Shown here one piece after another: positions 49,702 to 62,416 of a stretch of 64,000 nt of DNA. A program made the translations under genes and the position numbers. The DNA is from Hymenolepis diminuta (lineage: Eukaryota > Platyhelminthes > Cestoda > Cyclophyllidea > Hymenolepididae): contig CAADRB010000062.1 in the NCBI GenBank assembly GCA_900708905.1, positions 436,541 through 500,540 on the forward strand, given 5' to 3'. The notes beneath the pieces were generated by a model. It worked only from the letters and a program-made list of their open reading frames with translations, was not told the origin of the DNA and searched no databases. Numbering within the stretch: position 1 is the stretch's first letter; each line of letters begins with the position of its first letter.

Positions 49702-50028
49702 TTAGAAGAGTGAAAGAAGAAGGCCAACTTGTCTGTAAGCGCTGACGATTGCGGTGGAGAAGTTGAAGTAGCCGAAATTGTACGCATTTTTACAGAGCGG
49801 ATATATATTAACAAAAAACACTTGAAGACGCATGATGATCGTGTAGGTGCGCTTGAAATTACATAAGGAGATTAAGCACTTCAAGTATAACATGTTTGTG
49901 ATAGTAAATAAATTGACAACCTCCATCAAAGAAGTAAAAATTTCAATAGGACCAGTGTCTTTAAAGTGGAAAAACTTGGCAAATTTTATTACCAACTTAA
50001 GTACAATATAAACCAAATTTTTCAGCAA
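49702..50028 (-). CDS. unrecognised hydrophobic frame, possible exon or pseudogene
   Basis: A minus-strand frame of 108 codons with a TTG initiator, so probably not a complete gene. It is strongly hydrophobic, with possible membrane segments around residues 30-50 and 65-80. The last third (CKNAYNFGYFNFSTAIVSAY) uses C-ending codons in run after run (TAC, TTC, GGC, TAC, TTC, AAC, TTC, TCC, ACC), which chance frames in this AT-rich DNA would rarely do. That suggests a real or recently coding segment. No signal peptide and no family recognised. Confidence 0.25.
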   Translation of the reverse strand: MLKNLVYIVLKLVIKFAKFFHFKDTGPIEIFTSLMEVVNLFTITNMLYLKCLISLCNFKRTYTIIMRLQVFFVNIYPLCKNAYNFGYFNFSTAIVSAYRQVGLLLSLF

Positions 50029-53000
50029 ACTATTTGAATATTAATTTAATTCTTAGATGTTAAGTAAAACAGAAAGCATCAACTTGTCCCAAAGTCTTAA
50101 CTTCCATTAGATTTTCTCACTCTGTAGGTTAGCATATTTTCCAAAGACAAAAAATCTTAGTCTCCAGCCCTAGAAGATAAAAAGGATAATAAAAGTTTTT
50201 ATCCATACGGATTTCCATTCCACTTTCTGATGCGCAAGTCATTTTCAAATTATAACAAGAGATAACACCGTAGGTGTATTGTTTACTTTTTGCAGTGTGC
50301 TAAGCAAGCATTTCGTTTAAACCATTTACTATTAACAACGTATGCTTAAAATAAAATTGCTAAGTTTGACTGGTTATTATGACCCATTAGTTTACTTATA
50401 TTAATCCGACAAGTTGACTTAAAGCGATGAAGGAAGAGAGGGCATTAAAACTTATGGGATGAAAAATATTATCTTGCATATTATTGGTACAGTTCAATTC
50501 GAATGCGCTACGATACGTTTAAATCATATTTACAAGTGTCTTAGTTATTAAAAAACAAGTATTCCTAGAGTGGTAGGCCTGTTAGTTAAATAACCTACTG
50601 GTCATGGCGCTTAGGACATTACGATCCTGAAATCAGGCAGGAAACAAGGAACACATTTCAAATTTATAGATTAGGACATTAAGTGGTGAACAATACTTAA
50701 GAAGTAAAATCTGAATGCAAATCATTTTTGATACTTCAAAGTTATTTATTCTTCCACTTGATCCACTGTTCTCAGACGAAAAAGTGTAAAATTTTATGCC
50801 TAGCTATGAATATTAAATAATTTTGCCATTGAGAAGATTAAATAACTAAGTACATAAGGAATTAACCTTACCATTTTCGGACACATCTGTTAAGTTTCAT
50901 TCAGAATCAAACATTTTTTTGCTCCAATAACAATATATATTCATTTGAAATGCTCAATTTAAGAACCATTTTCCAAATAAAATTTCATGAGGTGTTTACG
51001 ATTAATTCATTCCAGAGTCTGAATTAATACCTTTTGGACAGCTTGGCGATCGTCAGGACAATCAGCAAAACTTTATCGCCATTATATACAAAGACCCGTC
51101 TATCAAATTACTGCAAAATTCAAATGATCATCTGACAACACTTCCTGGCCCTTTAAACCCAATAATTTCAGTGTCTTTACTCCTACATTCTCAGTAGAAT
51201 GTCAACTGTCTTTTAACTCTTTCACTTTTTTGCCAACTCTTTATTCCCGATGTAATCTTCCCCAGAGTTTGACCCTAACGGTCCTCGTTTCTTTCACACT
51301 TCTATGGTTACTCATTTCCTGTTATCTTGGTTATCTTCAGTTCATATCTTAATTAATACAACTGCCTAAACCAATTTTCTAATTTTCTAGCATTAAATTA
51401 ACTTTTTATAATGCATGTGTTCTATTGAATATATAAAATTACGTAATTATTTTTGCAATATTTAAAACGCGAATTTGCCAACTAATCAAATGAACGACTG
51501 CTTTTAAATATTTTCTCTAAAGCAAAATTTTGGCTGCAGACTCTAATCTTCTTTACGGAGATAGTAGATCTCTGCCATCTTCTTGGCTCTCCACCCTACG
51601 ACACCCACTAGTCAGCTCCTAAATTCAGGCTCTTCAACCAGCTTCTCTTTATCTGCTGCTCCTCCTTCTTTCTGTCTGATAAATCTCATTAAATTACTAT
51701 CTTTAGTAATCCTAAGCCTTTTTTCTTAATCTTTATAGCTTTATCTTTTGTGACCCCTGGCATTCAGTCCCCCTATAACATTATTTAATATTGGTCTTAA
51801 TCTATGGGGGATATGAAATGGAGACAGTTTCAGAAGCAAGGATATTTGAGAGAAATTTTCTATAATCCAAGAGTACACTTCTCTTTTCATCCAACTCCAC
51901 ATCATATTTTAGTCATTTTGAACAAAAATTAATTTAAATGAAGGCACGTACACTTTAATGCTAAATATTTGCGGTGAGGTTTAAACAAAGTTTAATTCAG
52001 AATCAAAAAGTTTCCCACAGTGATCACTGCCTCATGGTAGTTAAGAAAAGTGAAAGTTAAACAAAATACAAAAATAAATTAAATTTCGCGAAAAAATTAA
52101 TACGAATCTGGACCGTAAACCAGACGCTTCGAAAGTGGGTGAAAGGGTGGAATACGATTGCTAACCACTATGGTAGTGTGTATGCGTCCGATGCAATTTT
52201 ATTGTTTTCTGTGTGTATGTGTGCAGTCAACAGGCGCATATCAAACACATCACGGAAATCATAAAAATACCGCACAACGGCTTTGAAATAACTTATCCTC
52301 CTCTCTCCTTTTCTGATCTACTTTACATACTCATACGCATTATTTTAGCTTGAAATAAAATTCAAAACCACCCGGGCACACGTGCTTTGGATCAGATAAA
52401 ACGGTTTCCTTTTTGGTTGAAATATTAAAACGGATAACATTGTAAGTCAAGGTTAATTTATAACTTACCTATGTATGCATATAACTTCGAATACAACTTT
52501 AATTGTTCGACTTAGAAAGATATTGGCTTTTAGAATTAACTGAAAAAGTGCAACTTAAATTTTAAGTTACCAGACCCACTGATAGCACACTAGAATGCGC
52601 TGAAACACAATTTTTTACTAGAAAATTAATTATTTGTAATTTTTGACCATAAGATTTTGAACAGATGGTAATATTCTCTAGTAAGTAACAGAATGGGGAG
52701 AAGAAAGACAGGGAAATCAGAACATCTAGAGAATCGATCTATTTGATGTTTGGAAGTGCTAGATTGTTAACATTTACATTAAGGTTATATAAAAATAATC
52801 CAAAGTTTAGATATTTATTATTGGACTCCTAGATTTCTGATTGAGTTAATATCTAAAATAACCTCTGCTTATAGACGAGGTGACTAGTAGTTATGCATCA
52901 AACCACTTTCACCTTAGATAGCTGAAGGCAGCTTGGTGAAATGAATTGTGATGCCCATAATATACTATTGCTCAATTATATAACAATTCATTTCTTAGTG

Positions 53001-53141
53001 TCCACCATATCATAAACACGATATAAAATACTTTATAATCATTGAGTCAACCTTTATATCTGAGCAGTTTGTGATGCCTACGTAAATATATTTGCAATGT
53101 TCTACTTTATAAAATTTTCGACTTTTGTCTCTATTGTTTAG
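50029..53141. other. non-coding stretch
   Basis: No gene. A GC-richer patch at 52,100-52,400 and a pyrimidine-rich patch at 51,540-51,780 have no sustained frame. A perfect 7-bp hairpin (ATTACTA/TAGTAAT) lies at 51,693-51,710. Confidence 0.4.
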
Positions 53142-53335
53142 TGTACATTGACATTCAGAAATTGGTGGATCTTCTACTCAAGTCATACAATCATATCTTT
53201 GAGAGGAGTTACCATTTAAGGAGATTCAAAACAAAATTAATTTATATTAGGAATTATAGTTTGGGACTCTCAGAATTTCAGGCATTTCGAGGAAATTCCA
53301 TTAGATCAAATTTACTATTAAAAATTACTTTTAAG
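53142..53335 (+). CDS. possible internal exon of a plus-strand gene
   Basis: Follows a good acceptor (TTGTCTCTATTGTTTAG, AG at 53140-53141) and is open to a donor-like AAG|GTTGG at 53336. The 194 bp would encode about 64 residues, basic and Leu/Ile-rich, ending SNLLLKITFK. It ends at a codon boundary, in phase with the candidate exon at 59,515. No upstream exon or domain recognised. A single AG/GT pair in AT-rich DNA is weak evidence. Confidence 0.2.
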
Positions 53336-53413
53336 GTTGGCATTTTCAGTAAAGGTTATCGAATTGTCGAATTAGAAGAAGAGGAAAGCCCAAAGTACAA
53401 TCATATGTCATGA

Positions 53414-56400
53414 GATTCTAATTTGTTGAAGTAAATTCGGTGTTGTGGATGACCAAACCATGCAATTTTGATTAACAATAGAGACGGTAGAATGCGAGGT
53501 TCTCAAAAGTGACCTCAGGTTATCTTGCTCTCCTCTAACTCTATTGTTGTGAAGAGTTCTTCAAATGGGCTGATGGCAGAGAAAACTGTGAAATTTGTCA
53601 CAATATAAACGAAATTACTACAACTATTTTCTCTTTTCCCACCCATATCTGGCGCCAGGGTGCAAAATTTTACTAAACAAAGCAAAATAAATAAAGACAC
53701 CCAATTAGAGATAATTAAATCGGAAGTTAAAGGTTGTTCTATGCTGATATAGTATACCCGTCTTAGATCTCATCGTTAACGGTGATAATTAACGAAGGTC
53801 ATTTTAAAATTACTTGAACTAATTAAAATACGAAATGATATACTGTTTTATGTTTTAACAGTAGTAGATCAAGAAGTTCTTTAACTAAATTTGATATATG
53901 CGAAAATTTGTGCATTCATTAGGTAAGAAAAGCCCCATAAATACCTTCTTATAGATGAAAAAGAAATATAATATTGAAACATGTGTTAGAGGAAATATTA
54001 GAAATGATCCGATAGAAGAGGAAACACTTAAAAAACTTTCGTATGTATAGATAGAGAATGAAAACAAAAGAAATGTAAAGATATTTCAACGCTGCGTAAA
54101 TTGGGATATATGAAGAAAACGCACTGATGTCTCTAGGTATGATTTATTTAAACAAGTAAACAAAAGCGATTTTACAGCAATTAATCATAGAAAACATCTA
54201 AACAGGGAGGAATGTGAAAATAGTTAAGTATTTAATAGAGCATGTGGATAGCATGAATGAGAATTTGGGGATCAGTAGAACCCTTCTCCATCTGATCTCC
54301 AAAAACATCAGGCCATCTAGTTTCTCAATTTTAAGCGTAATGTCAATCTCATCTTGTCGCCATCTTCTTTACAAAAGAGATCAAGATGATATCATTTCAA
54401 GAAAATATGCAGCGATTATTCTGAATACTTTCACTGGCAAAAAACATAAACTTGAATAGGATTCTGTTTTAACATGAAGTAAAAAGGATAAGTGTATTTT
54501 CAAGAAATTGAGAAAAAACTAAAACTGTTGGAATTCTTAATAATCTCACTTACCATATTAAATGTTACCGAGCGAATAGACTAGCAGTACAGGAAACAAA
54601 ACTAATGCCGAGTCTGAAAAAGTGATTATAGAAGACCAAGTTATAAAAAATTGAGTCCAAAAACACCTTAATAAATGCTACCATTTATTAAACATTCTTT
54701 GTGTTCGATGATTAAAGTTTGTTGCCTAGTATCTTCTTTTTACTGAATACCTTTATGAGGATATAATTATCGTGTAAATAACCACCTTAACCTACCGCAG
54801 TGACGTTTTTATGATGTGGCACCTGGTTTTAGCTTCATATTGACATTTTCCTGCAAAAAATAACAGATGCACCTGTAATATTTAAGCTATAAGTTTGCAG
54901 TTTGATGCGTTAATAAATGCAACTGTCTTTTATTAAATATCTTTTCATAAAATCGGTTCCAATGATGACTTAAATACGTCAATCAAAAGACATTAATCCT
55001 TGATATTATTGGACCCAATTATTAATTGGGATCGAAAAATGGAAGTCAGAGGTCAGTCTACACGGGAGCTTATCTCATAACCATTCGATAGCCTTTGTAC
55101 TACTTGAAATCGAAATTCAAATAAGGTAAAGCTACTTCAATCTAATGATTTCGTTCTTGGTATCTTTACAATTCTCTCTTATTGCCTACCGGACTTTACC
55201 GTTGCCAAATTTCGGTTCCTTTCCCGTCATGGAAATTGTAACATTTATTTTCTTTTCCTGGGATTACAATAAAGTACCATAATGTAACATCCTATCAGAA
55301 CCGTAATATAAAACCTATGGCAACAAACTTGCAACGAGGAGATGAGCGATCTATAAAAATGCGTGCAAATGTTATATATAAATCAGATTTAAAATAATGC
55401 CTGCCAATAAAAGCATCTGTCTTGCTTTTTTCTAAAAATATAATATTTAAAAATAGGTTATTACTAGCTATTTAACTTGTACAAATATCTCAAATGCTTG
55501 AAAAATATATTGGAGTGGTTTTCTACCGATTTGCAAACTATCCTAAAGCGGGCTTGACTTATTCGTTCTTGTGGACTTTATGTAAGCAAGCAGAGATGAA
55601 TACCCGAAAGACTGCCACTAAAAGGTGGAGAGCGAAATATATAGGCTGACCGCCAATCAGATATAATTAACGTTTTTAATTAGCATGGGTTATATTATAG
55701 ATTAAGAGGTTTAAAGTAGCCGTAAACCAGTCAGTAACGATATGTTTGTAGACAGGTCAAATTTGACTGGATATCCCCTTATAGAATTAGTGATCTTCTT
55801 AAAGCTAGCATGATAAAATAATTTTTTCCAGAATGGGAACAACAAGAATTAAGTAGGACCACCGGTTTATTGGAAAATTGGGGATAAAAGATAGGGGAAT
55901 GGATGAAGGGGCAGAAGGTCGAATCAAGGTAGTACTAAGTGTGAATGACTTGAGATGTGAGAAAAAGACGAAGTAAGATAAAGAAGAACCGTCTGGTTTT
56001 ATTCTGCCTGACTGTAGGACTATTTACCAATAAAAAATCACCAGCTGATAATTAAGTATTTGTGCACAGTACATAGATGTGCAGATGGGGCAGATACTAC
56101 AGATCTCAAGATCACCGCCGTATTACAATGACCAAATATTTATCTAGGTGAATCCTGAACTTGAAATAACATAAGCTATTTCTGAGACAGCGGGAATTCA
56201 TCTTAAATTTAAAATAACCAAAAACATATTGAGTATTAAAACGAAATTTGCAATGTCCTATTTCTTTCCCACCAGGTATAAAATAATTTAACTCAGAAGA
56301 AGATACTTGCTACTGATAGTTATTTGGGACCACAAAATGAAGTGACTTTTAAAACGAAATTTTTCATTTATATTTCCACCCAAAAATTTTATTTTCTGAA

Positions 56401-58645
56401 TGTTATGGTTAAAACAATCGCAAATGTACTTAAAGACGCCCAAAAACTCGGAATCTAGACACGACGAAACTCTTGACCTTACAATTACCATAAGGCATTT
56501 GCATCTGACAATAATGTACTAACGTTCAGTCTAGTCACGATTTTCTTCTCGTCTCTGTGCGTAATTTACGTTATATACAATAAAAGAGAGAAGGCTATAA
56601 CCCATACTCCTTATTCATTTGTTCCCAGACTATCACCTTATTTGACCAGCCATGTGTGCACTCATGCAGTATCATCTCCATGCATTTCCTTCAAACTCCC
56701 TCTTTGTTCTCAAAAAAGCTCTTTCAAGCAACGACTCTCTTTTCTCACAATCATGTTTAGTGACTGGGATCGAAAGAAATTAGAATTAGGTCAGCTAGAC
56801 TTTGCAGTTTCATGCACCTTCTTTAATATCATCAGAGTACACTACTACACCAATTTATTCCAGATTAAGCTGGACTAGAAATACCTCCACTGAGCTAATG
56901 TAAATAATTTTTCAATTTAATCACACTAACAGTTTGACTGATTATTACCTCAATACTCCTTTACAGTATTACTCCCTTTTGATAGGAATGATGTATTACT
57001 AAAGCTCCTCGGAGGTCAACGGAACTATTTTTGCTTTTGTGAATATAGGAAAAATATAGGGCGCTGAAACATACATTAATTCGGAGTTTTTGATTAACGT
57101 AGACTTTTCAATGATTTTATATGCTAAGACGGAATTAAATTTTTATTAAAAAAGTTTGAACTAACGCCTTGAAAGCTTATTCCTACTTGGGTAACGATAA
57201 AACAGAAGTTAAAGTTATCAACTGCAAAGTCAGATATCTCAGAGTCGATATCCATTGGTAAACATGCAGGGACAGAGGCAGAATTCGAGTTTCTCATCAG
57301 GGCGGCTCCGTCATGCAACTCCTCAAACCAAGATGGCCAAGAAAATATTATTCTATTTCAGCTTGGAAGTTTTTATTAGTTATTTCTAGTAGAAATAAAG
57401 AAAATTTATTTCTATATGTTTGTTTAAGTCCGAAAGAATTATTTTCTTTCCATTTGAGATCTACAATAATTGCGTCTATTAGTAATAACAGAGAAAAATC
57501 CTCTTGAACAGGTTATCTTGGAAAAAATATTATTAGCCCTAGATGCATTAAGGTTACCAAAGACTATAACAAAACTTAAAGTAAATATTAATGTTTTGTA
57601 TATTTTTCTCATGTTTCATGTTGATCAATGAAATAAGCAGAACAATTCCGACATACGGATGATTGATAAATTTGAAAGGCCACTCGATCATGAATTTACC
57701 ACCGATTTGAAATGAAAAATTCTTTATCTCCCACTTTTCTGAGACACAGAATTATCTGCTGATGTAGAGTCCAATATGTCAAAATTGACAAGCAGACTTT
57801 GTAAATACAGAAGATAAACAAATTTTTTTCAACTGCAAGGCCAGTTTCTTTCTGTCATTTTTATCATGTTTCTGGTATATCCTAATTTACACATCCATAA
57901 TAATATGAGTACTTAAATACATTCGGAATATGGTAAAAAATAGAAAAGTAATAAACAATTGTTATTAGTAATTGAATAAAAATTCTTTTTATTATTTCTA
58001 TAATGGATGGTAAAAAGTTTTCCGAACGGACTCTACATTTTGTCTTTGGACTTTAACCAAATGTGCATATTGATAATCAGTATGATGAATAAAAAACTTG
58101 CTATATTAATATATAAATTTTAAATATGTGATAAATTATGCAAGGAATGATTATCAGTTTCAAGACTTTGCTTATAAACTTAGTATTACTCTGGCGTCCC
58201 TAGATATGTCACTCTAGGAAACCTAGTATGTCAACGGTTCCCATATCCGAGTTCTTCTTTGTCAGCGTTTGGTTAGAGGAGATTTCGGAAGAATCAGTTA
58301 ACCAGATTTCTAAAAAGGATTCTGAGATTAGTCTTCCAGTAAGAACAAGAATACAACATGCAACATCATAGCAAGCAAGGTGTCATGGACACATCTTCTC
58401 TATCATAGCTGAAACGTAAATAATCAGATTTCTGCTTCTTAACCTGCAAAGGCCAACTTTGAATAAATCTGTGCAGAAAAATGAAATGTAAATTGTCAAT
58501 TATGTCCTATCCTTTTGTAATATGAAGGATATCTCTGTTATGGACACATAATAATTATTAAGCAATTTAGAAACCGAACTTTGAAACACAATAAATCTGA
58601 CAAAAGACAAGAATAGAAAATATCTAAAAATAGAGTAGTATTCAG
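53414..58645. other. non-coding stretch
   Basis: AT-rich with one SINE-like copy (55,030). Frames at 54,214-54,459 (+), 56,642-56,878 (+), 57,124-57,318 (-) and 57,313-57,507 (+) lack recognisable motifs. The 57,124 frame has a GC-richer first half but nothing more. Confidence 0.4.
55030..55110 (-). repeat. tRNA-like SINE copy
   Basis: The minus strand reads CTATCGAATGGTTATGAGAT (A-box region), GACCTCTGACTTCC and TTTTTCGATCCC (weak B box). The GGTCAGAGG-type core is shared with the 24,661 and 45,655 copies but appears in the opposite sense, so the copy is rearranged or diverged. Confidence 0.35.
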
Positions 58646-58881
58646 CACATATTCACAAATTGGAGCTGAGTTGTGACCAAGGTGAAATCCCTCAAAGCCT
58701 GGATCAAATTCACTTTCCTTCTCCCCGAATCGAAGGACATAAAGTTGTATTGAATGATAACTTCATTAATAAACAAATGGTTATGCTGCATAAAACTTAC
58801 GCTGTTTTTTATCTATTGTATTGGTGCCGGTGCTGGAAGAACATAGCTTTGTCGTTAAAAAGGAGAGATGCTTTTCCATAA
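58646..58881 (+). CDS. weak exon candidate
   Basis: Open frame after an acceptor-like GTATTCAG. It begins HIHKLELSCDQGEIPQSLDQ, which looks protein-like, but later residues (CRCWKNIALSLKRRDAFP) do not, and the donor is unclear (CAAG|GTGAAA at 58,682 would leave a 36-bp exon). It may belong with the candidate exons at 59,515 and 62,236. Confidence 0.13.
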
Positions 58882-58999
58882 TTATATTCATCAAAATATT
58901 ATTGATTTCAACTTCAAGACACTTCGTTTTGCATTAGCTAGCTTATATATTGATCTATATGATAGCCTTTTTACGGTTCTATTACACTTTAGAAATTGA

Positions 59000-59240
59000 T
59001 CCTTCCCATAAAATTGCTTTAACTAAATTACACTCTCAAGTCTCGGCTAATGGAAAGATGACACAGTCAGCACTATTTCACAATTTCCCGATCCACTACC
59101 TGTGGGTAGGAAATTAATTAACTCGCTTGCGTGGATGATAACTGGTAAACAAAACGGCTCATTTTTCACTCATTGTACGTAATCGGTAATGGCTTTCCAT
59201 AAACTTCAATGATGCCCCTTTTTCGTATTCAGTGTATGTC
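59000..59240. promoter_or_regulatory. GC-richer patch with FOX and homeodomain-like sites
   Basis: Contains ATTAATTAAC (about 59,113) and GTAAACA (59,145-59,151), a forkhead-type consensus, in a patch less AT-rich than its flanks. It could be an enhancer. No frame is open. Confidence 0.2.
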
Positions 59241-59514
59241 AGTAGGCAATGGGTAATTGCATTACTTCAAAAAACTATCATGATGCCTTGTAAAGTACCT
59301 GGATAGTTCAGATATGACTATTATATAAAATACAATGGTTTTATGATCATTTATGGGGAAAATATAGGTCATAATTTTCAGACTAGCGGATGTGGAATTT
59401 TCTCCTTTACTTTCCAAAATTTACTCAAAATTTGACTTAATTTAGAGAATATATTTGAAACTGTGAGGAGAAACTGATTTGAATATTTTTCGTTCATTTA
59501 AGCAAAATTTACAG

Positions 59515-59732
59515 TCTTCGAATGTATCGTTGATTATCCGAAAATATAATTTCATTGCTACCGTAAATATTAATCAAGGAAAAATTCCGCGATATCTGCA
59601 ATTCAATGCTTCATTTAAACAGTTACCGTTTTTTGATAAGAATAACAAGTTCACCGTTGAGTGCCAAATTTTCCGTCATCTTCCCGAGGGTCTGAATGAA
59701 TTGTTAGATGAAAGGAAACAATTGACATTATG
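59515..59732 (+). CDS. candidate exon encoding an extracellular segment of a membrane protein
   Basis: The 218 bp lie between an acceptor-like AAAATTTACAG and a donor ATG|GTAATA (GT at 59,733). The frame encodes about 72 residues with alternating hydrophobic/polar spacing typical of beta strands (FTVECQIF), two N-glycosylation sequons (NVS, NAS) and a balanced composition unlike nearby chance frames. It ends with two bases of a codon. Joined to the candidate exon at 62,236 this gives TGC (Cys) and keeps the frame into a transmembrane helix. So it would be the membrane-proximal ectodomain of a type I protein. Family unknown. The splice sites and phase match are direct observations; the gene model is inference. 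Confidence 0.35.
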
Positions 59733-62235
59733 GTAATAAGAGATACGAGGAAGTTTCAAGTATCATAAGATATATCGTAATAAAATTTTGAATAAATAAT
59801 GTTCTAAAATTAACCATATTTCTTTTTCTTAATATGCAAGTTTTTGGAAGGTTGATAAATTTAGGGTCGAGAGTATAGGATATCTTTCTAACATATGAAT
59901 GTTAATATTTATGTTTTAGAATGTTCAAAATGGAGCCATTTGCTATTATTTAAGTTCTAAGGTCACAATCGGATGGTCAAAATCTAGCCTAAATGCTGAC
60001 AAAATACGAATTAAATATTTATATAAAGCTATGATTATGGAAACGTATATATGTATGATAAATGATTTATAAGATTCATTTAACAAAAGAAAATGTATCT
60101 GTATCTGTATCAGTATTATGTGTTTTTTTTCTCGAATAAAACAAAATTTTTGATCAAACCTGAAAGGACGACTTTCGGAATAAAGTCTACTGACTAGAGG
60201 GTGAAGAGAGACTTAAAGGTTTGGTGTTGAAAATTATTCATATTTCGGCAACTACTCCTTTGTTATAAGACATTTATGACTTGATATATTTAAGAGCATC
60301 CTGTTGGGTTGGATCTAAGGCTTAGAAGGCGATTTGGAAACTGCTGTAAAAGGTGTTGGTATCTGAGAGTGAAGGTTTGCATTTCACCAAATAATACCAT
60401 CAAGTTTACTGACAGAATGAAGTATAAAGTACGAAGAGATATAATTCAAAATATTAGACGGTAACACTTCTCCACCCACTTGAAATGTGTTGTCCGTGGT
60501 ATGCATACGCCAAAATTTTAAGCTAGCAATTACTAGTATCAAGATAATAGCATAAGATTGTGTGAATAGAGAAAAAGCCTGCTGATAACATAAATTAGGG
60601 CAAACTTGAATTTCATCAATCGACCGATGAATTTGTATTATTTTTGTTCACAGCAGATTAAAAGGGCTTAGGAAGTGGTTTTGAATTAATTGCCAACTTC
60701 TTTGATATGAAGCAAGCAAGCTGAAATCGGACTCTGCATGCAAATAGGACACTCAAGCAATCAAAGAAATGGGAATCTGTTCTTAACCGTCCGATGTTAA
60801 AACAAGATGGAGAAGACCTGTTAAGTAGGTAGGATAATAAGCAGAGTAGAAGAACGTGCCAATTAACCAAGAAGTAGTTCCAGTTGTCTTTTTATGACGA
60901 AGATTGGCTCAAACTAAGTCTTGAATGGGGTGATGGAGAATCAATTATATATCTTTTACAATCTAATATTTTATTAGTAATGAGTATTTTATAAGACTAT
61001 GAAACTAAGAAGAAGACAGGTAACAATTATACAATCACCTGCTCGCAGTTTTTATGTCACATAGGACCCCATTATGGAATCTGAAACTCCGAGTTTTGTA
61101 AAGAAATTTATAATAGTCTTTGCGTCCCTCGTGCATGTGGTTCGCACTTAGACTACCTTTTAATCTTCATATTTTACAGATACTATGATATGTTCTGGAA
61201 CTTTTAAACGATTGGAGTCATTTTTCTATCACTCCATAAATAGTATGATATCGCAGCATTTGTAGCGTCTGTGCGTCATTTGTATTGCTACGATGCGATA
61301 CCAATTAAGTATACACAAATATCTCCGCATAATATATTTCTGATTAGCCAAAGCCTTTAAGAAATAGATTTTTCAGGAAACTTACACACAACGGACTTCC
61401 GTAATCTCGCTCTTTTATCTGATTTGAAATGTATTACGAGCCGAAAACTCTCCAGTTAATCAACGCCATTAAATTGAAGGGCCTGTTCATGGTCTTACTA
61501 ATACGGAGAGTTCAATGTGCAACTTCTATAAGTCAGATGTTACAGGTTCAGTGCTCATCGAAGCATAATTAATAAACAGCGTGCTCTATCAAGCATGAGA
61601 ATAATAGAGAGTGACCCCCCCATTAGTGTCTTAAAACACTTCCTCCATTAACCTGTTTATTATTTATTTTCCGATTCTTGTTGACTTCGATTGTAGTCGA
61701 AAAGCCCTCAAGGCTATCGCCCTTGAGTATAAACTATACTCAGTATAGTTTACTATAAAACTATTATGATTTTAACATTACCTAACGTATTTTTAGTAAT
61801 AAATTGATATAAAATACACTGAAAAATATATAGGTTTTATTTTTTTGCTTGAATAAAGGAAATTGAAGATTTGATCACGAATGCTTGAGTTAAAATATAC
61901 AAAATAAAATAATGTTTTTCATTTATAGAGGTTTTTATAGTAATATTTTCGTTTTTCCGTGTTATTTAAAAACTTAATTAAGTAATGAGACATATTTGCA
62001 GTTATTTTCAAAAATAGTTATAAAGGTGGCATTTCGCTCACAGCTTCTTGTTGTTTGTAAGAGAACAGTCTTAATTTTATTTTGAAAATTTTGCTAAATA
62101 CAAAATTTATTTCCACCTAATTGACTTTGTTTAATGAACTGAAAGAACTTTCAACATGACAATGTAGTTTTAACTTAATTAAATTCGCCAAATAAAAGTA
62201 TAAACCCAATTATATTAATTGTGTTCCATTTTTAG
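59733..62235 (+). other. candidate intron
   Basis: About 2.5 kb, GT...AG, AT-rich, ending CCATTTTTAG. Contains the palindrome cluster at 61,707 and a GC-richer patch at 61,390-61,660 without a frame. Intron status depends on the two flanking exon calls. Confidence 0.3.
61707..61752. repeat. cluster of three overlapping perfect inverted repeats
   Basis: CTCAAGG/CCTTGAG (61707-61713 / 61721-61727), GAGTATA/TATACTC (61725-61731 / 61735-61741) and TAAACTATAC/GTATAGTTTA (61730-61739 / 61743-61752). The three share bases, so only alternative folds can form. Could be a foldback relic, a protein-binding array or a switchable RNA hairpin. Confidence 0.6.
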
Positions 62236-62416
62236 CACTTCAATCGAGTTTATTATTTTGATCTTGGTGCTTTATTTCTACCAGCAACACAAATTTTTTA
62301 AAAGTTTTAATAAGGGAAAGCGTCTAAATCTCAAATGTTGTGGAAGAATGAAACGAAGGAGTCGAGAAGAGGCATATGAGGAAATCAGTAGTCAAAAACC
62401 TTTACTTGATTCCTAA
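62236..62416 (+). CDS. candidate last exon: transmembrane helix and basic cytoplasmic tail
   Basis: Follows an acceptor TTCCATTTTTAG (AG at 62,234-62,235) and is open to TAA at 62,414-62,416. After one base completing a split codon it encodes TSIEFIILILVLYFY, a short membrane helix, then a strongly basic tail with KFFKSF, a CC pair, RMKRRSR, EEAYEEI and a C-terminal QKPLLDS. AYEEI could be a tyrosine-based sorting or phosphorylation site and PLL a dileucine-like motif (inference). The HKFFKSF next to the helix faintly recalls the GFFKR motif of integrin alpha chains, but nothing else supports integrin. In phase with 59,515-59,732. Confidence 0.4.

Noticed and set aside
62236..62416. Integrin alpha C-terminus
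   Set aside because: Only KFFKSF next to a helix resembles GFFKR. The helix is short and the upstream segment shows no recognisable integrin calf domain.
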